From Nisaea sediminum (lineage in GTDB: Bacteria > Pseudomonadota > Alphaproteobacteria > Thalassobaculales > Thalassobaculaceae): 64,000 nucleotides of DNA. Shown one piece after another: positions 35,277-43,894 of this stretch. The stretch covers positions 1 to 64,000 of the forward strand of contig NZ_JACZCQ010000013.1 in the NCBI RefSeq assembly GCF_014904705.1, in the 5' to 3' direction. The position numbers and the translations under genes are program-made. Within the stretch, counting starts at the first letter, position 1. Every line of letters starts with the position of its first letter. The notes under the pieces were generated by a model. That model had not been told where the DNA came from and searched no databases. It worked only from the letters and a program-made list of their open reading frames with translations.

Positions 35277-36665
35277 ATGAAGCGGAACAAGTTCTGGCTT
35301 GCCGGCATGCTCGCCGCGGCCGTTACGTTCGGCGCGGCGGATGCGTCGGCCGAGCGCATCAAGATCAACTGGTGGCACGCGATGAGCGGCGGCCTCGGCG
35401 AAGGCGTGGACGAAATCGTCAAACGCTTCAACGAGAGCCAGGACAAGTACGAGATCGTCGCGACCTGGAAAGGCCGCTACCGCCACCTGCTGACCCAGAC
35501 CATCGCCGCGATCCGCGCCGACGAGCAGCCCCACTTCTTCCAGAACAACGAGACCGGCGTCATCACCCTGATGCTCTCCGGCGCCATCGTTCCGGCGGAA
35601 GACCTGATGGCCCAGCACGGCGCGGCGCTGACCAAGACCGACTATCTCTCGCCGGTGACCGCGACCTATACCGACCCGAACGGCAAGCTGCTCGGCATGC
35701 CCTTCAACAGCTCGTCACCGATCCTCTACGTCAACAAGGACATGTTCGACGCCGCCGGCCTCACGGAGCTGCCGAAGACCTGGGACGACATGGAGGACCA
35801 GATCCGCAAGGTGCAGGCCTCCGGCGTCGAGATCCCGCGCGGCGGCAAGCCCTGCGGCTATGCCTTCTATGCCGGCATGTGGGGCGATCTCGAGAACCCG
35901 ATGGCGCAGCAGAAGCAGTTCTACGCGACCAAGAACAACGGTCTCGACGGGCTCGGCGCGCGGCTGGTCTATGACGAGCCGAACGGCTTCGCGATCAACC
36001 ACATGAAGCGGATCAAGCGCTGGCTGGACGAAGGCCTCGCCGAGTTCGGCGCCGAATCCCAGACCGACTGGAGCAGCGGCGGGCTGAAGAACTTCCAGGC
36101 CGGCAACTGCCTGTTCCACATCCGCTCCACCGCGAGCCACGCCACCATGGAAGGCAACCAGTTCAACTGGACCGCCGCCCACCTGCCCTACGAGGCCGGC
36201 ACCACCCCGGTGAACACCACCATCGGCGGGGCCGCGCTCTATGTGCTGAAGGGGTTCTCGGACGAGGAATACGCGGGTGTCGTCGAGTTCTTCAAGTCGC
36301 TGACCTCGGTCGAGATCCAGAAATACTGGCACAAGAAGACCGGCTACGTGCCGATCACCAAGCAGGCCTACAATGAGCTGAAGGCCGAGGGCTATTACGA
36401 CCAGTATCCAACCAAGGAACTGGCGGTGATCCAGCTGCTGCGCGGTGGCGACAATCCGCATCCGGCCGCCCGCGTCCCGCGGCTCGGCAATTTCGAGAAT
36501 GTCCGCATCGCTCTCGAGGGCGAGTTGCGCAAGGTCTGGGCGAACGAACAGACTGTCGAGCAGGCCTTCGCCAGTGCCGTCCGTCGCGGCGACGAGATCC
36601 TGCGCCGGTTCGAGAAGCAGAACTCTCGAGCCGCCGAAGACCTCTATCCGATGCTGGTCGAATAA
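35277..36665 (+). CDS. ugpB: Periplasmic glycerol-3-phosphate/glycerophosphodiester-binding protein UgpB (462 aa)
   Basis: Signal peptide 1-25 (cleavage after ASA). The mature part follows UgpB closely: INWWHAMSGGLGE at the start, MPFNSSSPILYVNKDMF, KNNGLDGLGA, the IGGAALYVLKG segment, HKKTGYVPITKQAY and RVPRLGNFENVR. Ser and Trp contacts of the UgpB site are largely in place. E. coli UgpB binds glycerol-3-phosphate poorly and glycerophosphocholine well, so either may be the ligand here. It lies 123 bp after ugpC and 69 bp before ugpA. Confidence 0.88.
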   Translation: MKRNKFWLAGMLAAAVTFGAADASAERIKINWWHAMSGGLGEGVDEIVKRFNESQDKYEIVATWKGRYRHLLTQTIAAIRADEQPHFFQNNETGVITLMLSGAIVPAEDLMAQHGAALTKTDYLSPVTATYTDPNGKLLGMPFNSSSPILYVNKDMFDAAGLTELPKTWDDMEDQIRKVQASGVEIPRGGKPCGYAFYAGMWGDLENPMAQQKQFYATKNNGLDGLGARLVYDEPNGFAINHMKRIKRWLDEGLAEFGAESQTDWSSGGLKNFQAGNCLFHIRSTASHATMEGNQFNWTAAHLPYEAGTTPVNTTIGGAALYVLKGFSDEEYAGVVEFFKSLTSVEIQKYWHKKTGYVPITKQAYNELKAEGYYDQYPTKELAVIQLLRGGDNPHPAARVPRLGNFENVRIALEGELRKVWANEQTVEQAFASAVRRGDEILRRFEKQNSRAAEDLYPMLVE

Positions 36666-36734
36666 CGGCCGCCATCACGACCGGGGCGGCATCCCGCCGC
36701 CCCGGCTTCCTCATCCAGTTTCCGGACGGTTCGC

Positions 36735-37622
36735 ATGCGACGGGTCACCTTCGACGGGCGCTGGCTGCCCTACCTGCTGCTCTTCCCGCAGCTCCTGATC
36801 CTCACCTGGTTCTTCTTCTGGCCGGCGGCGCAGGCGCTCTACCAGGCCTTCACCCTCGCCTCGCCCTTCGGCGGTTACTCGGAGTGGGTCTGGTTCGAAA
36901 ACTTCTCCGACATGCTGAGCCAGCCGGAATATCACAAGGCCATCTGGGTCACCGTGGTCTTCAGCGCGCTCACCACCGCGCTCTCGCTCGGCCTTGGCCT
37001 GCTCTTCGCACTCTTCGCCGACCGGGTGCTACGCGCAACCGACGCCTACCGCATCCTGCTTATCTGGCCCTATGCGGTCGCCCCCGCCATCGCCGGCGCG
37101 CTCTGGACCTTCACCCTCGATCCGCATTCCGGCGTCGTCGCCTTCGCCCTGAAGCAGCTCTTCGACTGGGGTTGGAACCCGGAGCTGTCCAGCTTCGACG
37201 CCATGGCGCTGGTGGTCTTCGCCGCCGCCTGGAAGCAGGTCGCCTACAACTTCGTCTTCTTCCTCGCCGGCCTGCAATCGATCCCGCGCGCGGTGATCGA
37301 GTCGGCGGCGATGGACGGGGCGGGGCCGCTCCGGCGGATCCGCGACATCATCCTGCCGCTGCTCTCGCCGACCACCTTTTTCCTGATCGTGCTGAACGTC
37401 GTCTATGCCTTCTTCGACACGTTCGGAATCATCCACGTGACGACCGAGGGCGGTCCGGGCGACGCCACCACGATCCTCGTCTACAAGGTCTTCCGCGACG
37501 GCTTCATCGGCCTCGATCTCAGCGCCTCGGCGGCGCAGTCGATCATCCTGATGGTGGTCGTTATCGCCCTCACCGTCTTCCAGTTCCGCTTCCTCGAGCG
37601 GCGTGTCCATTACGCGGGCTGA
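36735..37622 (+). CDS. ugpA: Ugp ABC transporter permease UgpA (295 aa)
   Basis: Six membrane helices. The EAA loop is seen as ESAAMDGAGPLRRIRDIILPLLSP (split: ESAAMDGAG at about 195-203). It pairs with UgpE to form the membrane channel. The length equals that of E. coli UgpA (295). It precedes ugpE by 4 bp, so the two are translationally linked. Confidence 0.88.
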   Translation: MRRVTFDGRWLPYLLLFPQLLILTWFFFWPAAQALYQAFTLASPFGGYSEWVWFENFSDMLSQPEYHKAIWVTVVFSALTTALSLGLGLLFALFADRVLRATDAYRILLIWPYAVAPAIAGALWTFTLDPHSGVVAFALKQLFDWGWNPELSSFDAMALVVFAAAWKQVAYNFVFFLAGLQSIPRAVIESAAMDGAGPLRRIRDIILPLLSPTTFFLIVLNVVYAFFDTFGIIHVTTEGGPGDATTILVYKVFRDGFIGLDLSASAAQSIILMVVVIALTVFQFRFLERRVHYAG

Positions 37623-37626
37623 TCCG

Positions 37627-38547
37627 ATGACCGAACGCACCCCCATCCTCGACGTCCTGACCCACCTCCTCCTGATCCTCGGGATCCTGGTGACCGGTTT
37701 CCCGATCTATGTCGCGCTCGTGGCCGCCACCCTGACGCCGCAGGAAGTGAACGGCTTGCCGATGCCGATGTTCTTCGGCGACCAGCTGCTGGCCAACCTG
37801 CAGGAGACCTGGAGCCGGGCGGATCTCGGCCTGCAGCTCTTCAATTCGGCGGTCCAGGCGGTCGGCATCACCATCGGCAAGGTGGCGATCTCCATCCTCT
37901 CCGCCTTCGCCATCGTCTATTTCGACTTCCGCTTCAAGATGACCGCCTTCTGGATCATCTTCATGTCGCTGATGCTGCCGATCGAGGTCCGCATCGTGCC
38001 GACCTACGAGGTCGCGGCGAACGCGCTGACACCCTTCCTCTGGCTCGGCGAGCTGCTGCGGCTCGACGATCTTGCGTCCTGGATCGCCGGCGAGCGGGTG
38101 ACGTTCGACGTGAAGGTCAGCCTGCTCAATTCCTACGCGGGGCTGATCTTCCCGCTGATCGCCTCGGCCACCGCGACCTTCCTCTTCCGCCAGTTCTTCC
38201 TCACCGTGCCGAACGAGATGTGCGAGGCGGCGAAAATCGACGGCGCGGGACCGATGCGCTTCCTTGCCGACATCCTGCTGCCGCTTTCGCGCACCAACAT
38301 TGCCGCGCTCTGCGTCATCCTCTTCATCTATGGCTGGAACCAGTATCTCTGGCCGCTTCTGGTAACGACGGATCCGGCCTATTCGACGGTCGTGATCGGC
38401 ATCGCCAAGCTGATGCCCTCACCCGAAGCGGTGCCGGAATGGAACCTCGCGATGATGGCATCGCTGATCGCCATGGCACCGCCGGTCCTGGTCGTGGTGT
38501 TCCTGCAGCGGCTCTTCGTCAGGGGCCTCGTCGAGAGCGAGAAATAG
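37627..38547 (+). CDS. ugpE: Ugp ABC transporter permease UgpE (306 aa)
   Basis: Six membrane helices. The EAA loop CEAAKIDGAGPMRFLADILLPL is visible in part (CEAAKIDGAGP). Compared with E. coli UgpE (281 aa) there is an extra stretch around residues 130-165 (LGELLRLDDLASWIAGERV). The same long loop is common in alphaproteobacterial UgpE. ATG 37627 is used; the frame opens earlier inside ugpA. It is the last gene of the operon. Confidence 0.88.
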   Translation: MTERTPILDVLTHLLLILGILVTGFPIYVALVAATLTPQEVNGLPMPMFFGDQLLANLQETWSRADLGLQLFNSAVQAVGITIGKVAISILSAFAIVYFDFRFKMTAFWIIFMSLMLPIEVRIVPTYEVAANALTPFLWLGELLRLDDLASWIAGERVTFDVKVSLLNSYAGLIFPLIASATATFLFRQFFLTVPNEMCEAAKIDGAGPMRFLADILLPLSRTNIAALCVILFIYGWNQYLWPLLVTTDPAYSTVVIGIAKLMPSPEAVPEWNLAMMASLIAMAPPVLVVVFLQRLFVRGLVESEK

Positions 38548-38563
38548 GAACTCACAATTTAAT

Positions 38564-38589
38564 CATTCAAACATCAGATTTTTTGAATG
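38564..38589. promoter_or_regulatory. AT-rich inverted repeat between ugpE and the DsrE-like gene
   Basis: 8-bp arms cattcaaa (38564-38571) and tttgaatg (38582-38589) with a 10-nt loop. It may be an operator for the next gene or a weak terminator for ugp, since the loop and second arm give a run of T residues. Confidence 0.4.
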
Positions 38590-38652
38590 TAATATTCCTT
38601 TACGGGACCGCTGCACGCGTCAAACCAAGCGGCGGCCTGACGGGAGGAAATT

Positions 38653-39102
38653 ATGAAAAAATCAGCGGCGCTCGTCTGCGCCTTACTTGTCCTTGCCTTT
38701 TTCAACACCGCCTCGCCCGCGTCCGGCAGCGAGAAGGTCCGCCATCTCGCCGTGCATGTGGACCAGGACGACCCCAAGGTGATGAACCTTGCACTCAACA
38801 ATATCCAGAACCTGAAAAAGCACTACGGAGACAAGGGCGAAAAGATCGTCATCGAGCTGGTCGCCTATGGTCCAGGGCTTCACATGCTCCGGGCAGACAC
38901 ATCTCCGGTCAAAGACCGCATAGCGACAATGAGCCTTGAGAACGAGGACCTCACCTTCTCGGCCTGCATGAACACGCGCAAGAAGATGGCGGCGGCATCA
39001 GGCAAGGAAGTTCCGATCCTGAGCGAGGCCCAGATGGTCCCGTCAGGCGTGGTCCAGCTGCTCGAACTTCAGGAAGACGGCTACAAATACATCCGGCCCT
39101 AG
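38653..39102 (+). CDS. Periplasmic DsrE-family protein (149 aa)
   Basis: Signal peptide 1-26 (LVCALLVLAFFNTASPASG). The mature part has the DsrE/F fold pattern with a first strand LAVHVDQDDPKVM, a helix NLALNNIQNLKKHYG and a strand EKIVIELVAYGPGLHML. One Cys is present (FSACMNT), a possible sulfur-carrier site. ATG 38653 follows GGGAGGAAA. Cytoplasmic DsrE proteins handle sulfur; the exported versions are uncharacterised. Its stop shares the CTAG with the convergent gene at 39099. Confidence 0.7.
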   Translation: MKKSAALVCALLVLAFFNTASPASGSEKVRHLAVHVDQDDPKVMNLALNNIQNLKKHYGDKGEKIVIELVAYGPGLHMLRADTSPVKDRIATMSLENEDLTFSACMNTRKKMAAASGKEVPILSEAQMVPSGVVQLLELQEDGYKYIRP

Positions 39103-39413
39103 CCCGGAGCATTGCCTCCATTGGCGATGAGCGCCTTGAGGCGCTCACCGTCATACTCGGCCTCAAGTGCCTCGGCCGCGGCCTGTGCCTCGGCCTCGAG
39201 CTCGGCGCCGCATTCGACAGGGTCGGAGCGGCGCCAGCCCGCCAGATAAGCATCCTCGTCCTCGGAGCCATCGCGCATCGCCGCCATGTCGATGGCGTGG
39301 ATGAAGCGCACCGGAAGCTCGACCTTGGCCTGGTTCCGGCGCCGTCCGCGGCCTTCCTCGGCGATCACCTGGGCCGGAATGTCCCGCCAGTAGACGGTGA
39401 TGAGATGCGCCAT
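39099..39413 (-). CDS. Small 'virulence factor'-domain protein in the corrinoid operon (104 aa)
   Basis: Begins MAHLITVYWRDIPAQVIAEE and then has a basic RGRRRNQAKVELP segment and an acidic, Ala/Glu-rich end. It matches the small family annotated by name as 'virulence factor', whose members sit beside corrinoid methyltransferase genes. No biochemical role is known. I chose ATG 39413, with GGAG 11-14 nt upstream, 13 bp after the DUF1638 gene. The upstream extension in this frame would overlap the DUF1638 gene and has no supporting features. It is probably an accessory protein in B12-dependent methyl transfer. Confidence 0.6.
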   Translation of the reverse strand: MAHLITVYWRDIPAQVIAEEGRGRRRNQAKVELPVRFIHAIDMAAMRDGSEDEDAYLAGWRRSDPVECGAELEAEAQAAAEALEAEYDGERLKALIANGGNAPG

Positions 39414-39426
39414 CTGTCCGCTCCGT

Positions 39427-40068
39427 TCAGTGCCCCTGCCGGGCGGTTTCGATGCGCCCGTTCCGGGCTTCTTCGATGAAAGTCTGCAGCTCGCCATATC
39501 CGCAATAGCGGTATTCGAAGGCCAGGCCGAGCCGTTCGGCGGCCTGTGCCGCTTTCGCCTTCAGGCGTTCGTCCTCCGTCTGGGCAATATAGACCAGTGC
39601 TGTGTAATTCCCGAAATACATGTCCCGGAGCTCCGGGAACCGGTCAAGGCCGAGACCTTTCACAATCAGCCGGTCGAAGTGCCGGACGAGGTAATCGGTC
39701 AGGAAGAACCGGGCCGGATCGGCATCCGTCATCCGGGTGAATTCGTCTGTCCCCATGAAGAACTGGTAGCAGTGCGGCCCTGCGATCCGTTCGACGCCGA
39801 ACTCCTCGATCACCGCGTCGACCTCGCCGCCCGTGCCGCAATCGCCATAGGCGACGAACACGCTGTCATAGCCTGACGCTGCCTTCAGCTTGCGGCGGAG
39901 GCCGGGTGCGATCTTTTCCGGGTGATTGTGCCAGATGGCGGGCAGGCAGGTGATGTCGAGCGCGTCCCAGCCGGTCGCCTCCTTCAGGGCGACCAGCTCG
40001 CGCCCGAGCGCGCCGCAGGCCACAACCAGGGCCCGCGGCATTGCTTGCTCTGTCGTCGGAGCGGCCAT
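39427..40068 (-). CDS. DUF1638 protein in the corrinoid operon (213 aa)
   Basis: Conserved segments of the family are visible: LVVACGALGRELVAL, LPAIWHNHPEKI, VAYGDCGTGGEVDAVI, GPHCYQFFMG and YCGYGELQTFI. Several Cys and His residues (CGALG, HNHP, CGTGG, HCYQF) suggest a metal or corrinoid site. The family is repeatedly found with MttB/MttC-type genes, but its function is unknown. The start is taken at ATG 40068; another ATG at 40041 is possible. It follows the corrinoid protein gene by 11 bp. Confidence 0.75.
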   Translation of the reverse strand: MAAPTTEQAMPRALVVACGALGRELVALKEATGWDALDITCLPAIWHNHPEKIAPGLRRKLKAASGYDSVFVAYGDCGTGGEVDAVIEEFGVERIAGPHCYQFFMGTDEFTRMTDADPARFFLTDYLVRHFDRLIVKGLGLDRFPELRDMYFGNYTALVYIAQTEDERLKAKAAQAAERLGLAFEYRYCGYGELQTFIEEARNGRIETARQGH

Positions 40069-40079
40069 CGCCGCCCCGC

Positions 40080-40793
40080 TCAGCTGACGCCCATGGCGGC
40101 CGAATTGGAGCGGTCGCGCTCGGCGATCAGCTTCTTCGCCATCTCCACCGCGACGGCCGCATCGCGGCAATAGCCGTCCGCACCGACATTCTCGGCGAAG
40201 GCCTCGTTCAGCGGCGCGCCGCCAACGAGGACGATGTAATCGTCGCGGATGCCCTTTTCCTTCATGGTGTCGATCACGACCTTCATGTAGGGCATGGTGG
40301 TGGTCAGAAGCGCCGACATGCCGAGGATGTCCGGCTTGTGCTCCTCGATCGCCGCCAGATAATTCTCGACCGGGTTGTTGATCCCGATATCGATCACTTC
40401 GAACCCGGCGCCTTCCATCATCATCGAGACGAGGTTCTTGCCGATATCGTGGATGTCGCCCTTGACCGTACCGATCACCATCTTGCCCATCCGCGGCGCG
40501 CCGGTCTCGGCGAGCAGCGGGCGCAGGATGGTCATACCGGCCTTCATGGAGTTGGCCGCCATCAGAACTTCGGGCACGAAGAGGATGCCGTCTCGGAAGT
40601 CGATGCCGACGATCCGCATGCCTTCGACCAGCGCCTCGGTCAGGACCTTGTAGGGCGTCCAGCCGCGCTCGAGCAGAATGTTGACGCCTTCCTCGACCTC
40701 GTCCTTCAGGCCGTCATAAAGGTCGTCGTGCATCTGCTGCACGAGTTCTTCGTCGTCCAGTTCCGACAGAACGATATCGTCTTCTTCGGCCAT
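40080..40793 (-). CDS. Corrinoid (B12-binding) methyl-carrier protein, MttC/MtbC type (237 aa)
   Basis: Helical cap domain (about 15-100, with VNILLERGWTPYKVLTEAL split features), then a Rossmann B12-binding domain (about 105-225). The cobalt-ligating motif is D113-x-H115-x2-G118 (GDIHDIGKN), with downstream GMSALLTTT and the GGAPLN loop that cradles the nucleotide tail. It shuttles a methyl group between a substrate-specific methyltransferase and the methyl-THF enzyme. It is the first gene of a three-gene operon with DUF1638 and the small protein. No MttB homologue is adjacent. The methyl-THF partner and reactivator are probably those at 10249-13227. Confidence 0.88.
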   Translation of the reverse strand: MAEEDDIVLSELDDEELVQQMHDDLYDGLKDEVEEGVNILLERGWTPYKVLTEALVEGMRIVGIDFRDGILFVPEVLMAANSMKAGMTILRPLLAETGAPRMGKMVIGTVKGDIHDIGKNLVSMMMEGAGFEVIDIGINNPVENYLAAIEEHKPDILGMSALLTTTMPYMKVVIDTMKEKGIRDDYIVLVGGAPLNEAFAENVGADGYCRDAAVAVEMAKKLIAERDRSNSAAMGVS

Positions 40794-40980
40794 ATCGCCT
40801 CCACGCGAAAACCGCCCGGGATCCGAGCTTTCTCACAACAAGTACGGTGCAAACGTCCTACCTCTATGCTTGCGGGCGACACCAAGTGTCGGTAGCGCGA
40901 CCACGCGGGGACAATCAAAAGCTGGCCAATCGCGTCACCGGATAGTACTTCAAGACAAAATTCTACGAAAAGTTAAACGA

Positions 40981-42159
40981 TTGGAGACCGCCTTGCTGCT
41001 TGTCACAGCCGTCGACGGCCCTTCAACCGCGGAGGTCGGTTCCGTCGCGCGTTACACGGCGACCGCCTTCAACCAGCCGGCCCCTTCCGAAAGCGATCTT
41101 GCCCTGATCAACTGGGAGGTGCGTTGCGACGGCGTCCGCGTGGCCCGCGCGATGAATGCGGGACCCCGGTTCGATTTTTCGATTACGCCGGAATATGCCG
41201 GACGCACCCTGATCGTGATGCCGTTTGCAAACAGCCCGACGGAAAGGGTCTCCGTCACCACCCGGATTGCCGGCGCCCAGCAAAAGATCGATCGGCCGGC
41301 GGAGGTGACGCTCAGGATCGACGGACAGCGCTATTTCGCGCAGGTGAACGGCGGCGCCGAGTTCTTCGTCGGCAGCGACGTTTCCTACCAGCAGCGCCGC
41401 GGCCTGATGAACACGACGCCGGGAACCAATGTCTTTGCGCCGCAGGACTACCGCGAGCAGTTCGGTTTTTGGGCGGACGTGATCACGCCCACGGCGATAT
41501 GCGAGAGTCAGGGCAGTTTCCATTGCCTCAATACCTATGACCGCGCCGCCTTCACCTTCGGCTTCTATCAGGAAGCCGCACACGAGCCGGACGAGAATTT
41601 CGTGCTTCTGCTGCGCCGTTTCCTGCTGCTGCCGGAAGCTGCGTTCTATTTTCCCGATCTGACGCTCGCCGGAGGACATGTCGCGCAGAAGACGCCGGAC
41701 GGCACGGTGCAGATCGAGGACAGGAGCAGCAGCGAAGCGCTGATGAACTACCTCAATCCCGACGCGGACAAGGTCGGCGAGCAGGAAGCCGAGATCGCGG
41801 CGAAATTCGTCCATTGGGCGGAAAACAGCGCGGACAACAGGGCGACCCAGGTGGTCTTCACGATCGAGCAGCAGCGGCAGAAGTTCGCCGACTATGCGCG
41901 GCGCTACGATCTGGACGGAGCGGAGGACAGCGTCTGCATTGTTGTCGCCGACATCCGCCATCAGGGCCGGGCGAAGAGCAGTGTGATCGAACAGGCGCTT
42001 GCCGCGTCCGATCCTTTGAATTCCCTGCTGGAGATCGGCGCCGACAACTACCCGGAACGCATCCGGACGCTGCGCAATGAAATCGGCCGGATGACCGAGG
42101 AAGGCATCCTCGGTCATCACAGCTACAGCCTGACCAATCGGGACTTCGTGCTCGACTAG
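40981..42159 (+). CDS. Hypothetical protein with Ig-like N terminus and lysozyme-like core (about 392 aa)
   Basis: The N-terminal 110 residues look like beta-strands (VDGPSTAEVGSVARYTATAF). The middle holds ICESQG...FTFGFYQ, where Glu175 and Gln197 mimic the E...G-x-Q pattern of lysozyme or transglycosylase folds. This suggests a peptidoglycan-active enzyme, but no family was firmly recognised. No signal peptide is seen. The start is uncertain: TTG 40981 follows an AT-rich, promoter-like stretch, and a TTG at 40870 is also in frame; no ATG is near. The stop shares a CTAG with the convergent gene at 42156. Confidence 0.5.
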   Translation: METALLLVTAVDGPSTAEVGSVARYTATAFNQPAPSESDLALINWEVRCDGVRVARAMNAGPRFDFSITPEYAGRTLIVMPFANSPTERVSVTTRIAGAQQKIDRPAEVTLRIDGQRYFAQVNGGAEFFVGSDVSYQQRRGLMNTTPGTNVFAPQDYREQFGFWADVITPTAICESQGSFHCLNTYDRAAFTFGFYQEAAHEPDENFVLLLRRFLLLPEAAFYFPDLTLAGGHVAQKTPDGTVQIEDRSSSEALMNYLNPDADKVGEQEAEIAAKFVHWAENSADNRATQVVFTIEQQRQKFADYARRYDLDGAEDSVCIVVADIRHQGRAKSSVIEQALAASDPLNSLLEIGADNYPERIRTLRNEIGRMTEEGILGHHSYSLTNRDFVLD

Positions 42160-42875
42160 GCGACTTCCCGCGTGTCCATGCGTGCTTCGCCGTCATGTAG
42201 GAAACATGCCTTGGTGAAGAGCGTCAGGTCGACCGGGTTCGGCAGCCTCACATCCGCCAGTCCCGGGAGGCCGGCGGCGCCCCGCTCGAACGCACGGTCG
42301 ATCTGGGAAATCAGCACCAGAATGTGTCCCGACGAGACGACAAAGCGCTTCAGATTGCGGATCTGGACACCGATTTCAGGATTTGTGCGCCGCTGGTCCA
42401 GAAGCTGCAAGTAGTCGATGACAGAGAGCGTGCCGCGCGGTGAGTCCGACAACCGCGCGATGATATGCGCGGCGCAGATTTCGTCGGAGGTATCGAGCGC
42501 GAAGGCGTTGGCGGCAGACGCGCCGGCACCCAACGATCCAAGGCTCCGGGCGACATCTTCCTCGTGATAATCGAGGGTAAAGAATGTGCCGCCCCGGCCG
42601 GTTTTCGCGGCCTCCAGCAGCAATCCCAGTCCGAGCAGCGTCTTGCCGTGACCCGGCCGCGCGCCGAGCAGAACCGTGTCGCCCGGCTCCAGTTGCGCGT
42701 AAAGGTCGGCTGCCGGCCGGTGCTCCCGCCCGACCCGGGCGGCAAGCTGGCTCCAGCTTCGGAAGCCTTCAATGACGGCGATCCGGTCGAGCGCCTTGTT
42801 GAGGGGAATGCCTTCCGCACGGGAGAGCAGGCGGGCCTGGCGTTTCAGGCGGAAAAGCGGTGCAGAGAGTTTCAT
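42156..42875 (-). CDS. Short DnaB/RecA-like ATPase (239 aa)
   Basis: RecA-fold ATPase with Walker A GARPGHGKT at 71-79, an acidic FFTLDYHEED strand and Walker B SVIDYLQLLD (Asp154). This matches the C-terminal domain of replicative DnaB helicases, including ISQIDRAFE, which is like the DnaB 'LSQLNR' motif. The N-terminal DnaB domain is absent and is replaced by a 55-residue helical segment. It is a small version of about half the usual length. It may act with phage-like or repair proteins rather than in replication. It converges on the lysozyme-like gene. Confidence 0.7.
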   Translation of the reverse strand: MKLSAPLFRLKRQARLLSRAEGIPLNKALDRIAVIEGFRSWSQLAARVGREHRPAADLYAQLEPGDTVLLGARPGHGKTLLGLGLLLEAAKTGRGGTFFTLDYHEEDVARSLGSLGAGASAANAFALDTSDEICAAHIIARLSDSPRGTLSVIDYLQLLDQRRTNPEIGVQIRNLKRFVVSSGHILVLISQIDRAFERGAAGLPGLADVRLPNPVDLTLFTKACFLHDGEARMDTREVA

Positions 42876-43048
42876 TGCGGAACCTCCTGATGCGGACGAA
42901 ATCGCAATCCCTCCTTATGCGCATGCCCGGTCAGCGGATCCGAGAAGTGAGATGCCCCGCATGTCGGATGCTTTCCCGTTGGAGGGGGGAGGCCCGGGCC
43001 GGACCATGAAATGAAGTCTAGGACCGGTAACAGACAGACTCAAGCCCG

Positions 43049-43894
43049 TCAGACGCCTGCCTTCAGTGTATGCGCGTGATTGAGCGGTCCGTGCCCATGG
43101 CCGTAGCCCGGCGCGCTGAGGATCGCCTTGCGGACATAGTCGCGCGCCCGGGCGACAGCCTCCTCGACGCCGAGCCCCTGGGCGAGGCCCGCCGCGATGG
43201 CGGAAGCGGTGGTGCAACCGGTGCCGTGGGTGTGGGCGGTATCGATCCTCTGCCCGCGGAACTCAACCGGTTCCTTATCTTGGGAGATCAGGATATCGAC
43301 CAGCTCGCTGCCCTCCATGTGCCCGCCCTTCATCAAAACATGCTTCGGGCCGAGCTTGAGCAGGGCTTCCCCCGCCTTAAGCATGTCGTCGCGGCTCTTG
43401 ATCTCGCGCGCGGTCAACAGCGCCGCTTCCGGGATGTTCGGCGTCAGGATGGTCGCGCGGGCCACCATCTTGCGCTTCATCGCCTCCAGCGCCTGGGATT
43501 CGAGCAGCGGATGCCCGCCTTTCGCCACCATCACCGGATCGACGACCAGCGGCACGTCCCGCGCGAAATCGTCCAGCGCCTTGCGCACCGTCTCGATCAC
43601 CGGGATCGAGTGCAGCATGCCGGTCTTGATGCAATCCGCGCCGAGATCGGTCAGCACGACCTCCATCTGCTTGCGGATGAATTCCTCATGCACCTCGTGG
43701 ACGTCGTGGACACCCTCGGTGTTCTGCGCGGTCAGCGCGGTGATCGCCGTCATGGCGAAGCCGCCGAGCCCGGTCACCGCCTTGATGTCCGCCTGGATGC
43801 CGGCGCCGCCGCCGGAATCGGAACCGGCGCAGATCAGCACGCGTCCACGGATCTCGTGCAGACCGCTCATGTCGACGGAATTATCCTGCGGCAC
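43049..43894 (-). CDS. thiD: Hydroxymethylpyrimidine/phosphomethylpyrimidine kinase (281 aa)
   Basis: Ribokinase-fold enzyme of thiamine synthesis that phosphorylates HMP and HMP-P. Typical parts are [41 protein letters not shown] and the anion-hole/base region [20 protein letters not shown] 43894 is preferred because GGGAG lies 8-12 nt before it, although ATG 43870 is also possible. It overlaps the end of glmM by 14 bp and is the last gene of the long minus-strand cluster. Confidence 0.9.
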   Translation of the reverse strand: MPQDNSVDMSGLHEIRGRVLICAGSDSGGGAGIQADIKAVTGLGGFAMTAITALTAQNTEGVHDVHEVHEEFIRKQMEVVLTDLGADCIKTGMLHSIPVIETVRKALDDFARDVPLVVDPVMVAKGGHPLLESQALEAMKRKMVARATILTPNIPEAALLTAREIKSRDDMLKAGEALLKLGPKHVLMKGGHMEGSELVDILISQDKEPVEFRGQRIDTAHTHGTGCTTASAIAAGLAQGLGVEEAVARARDYVRKAILSAPGYGHGHGPLNHAHTLKAGV

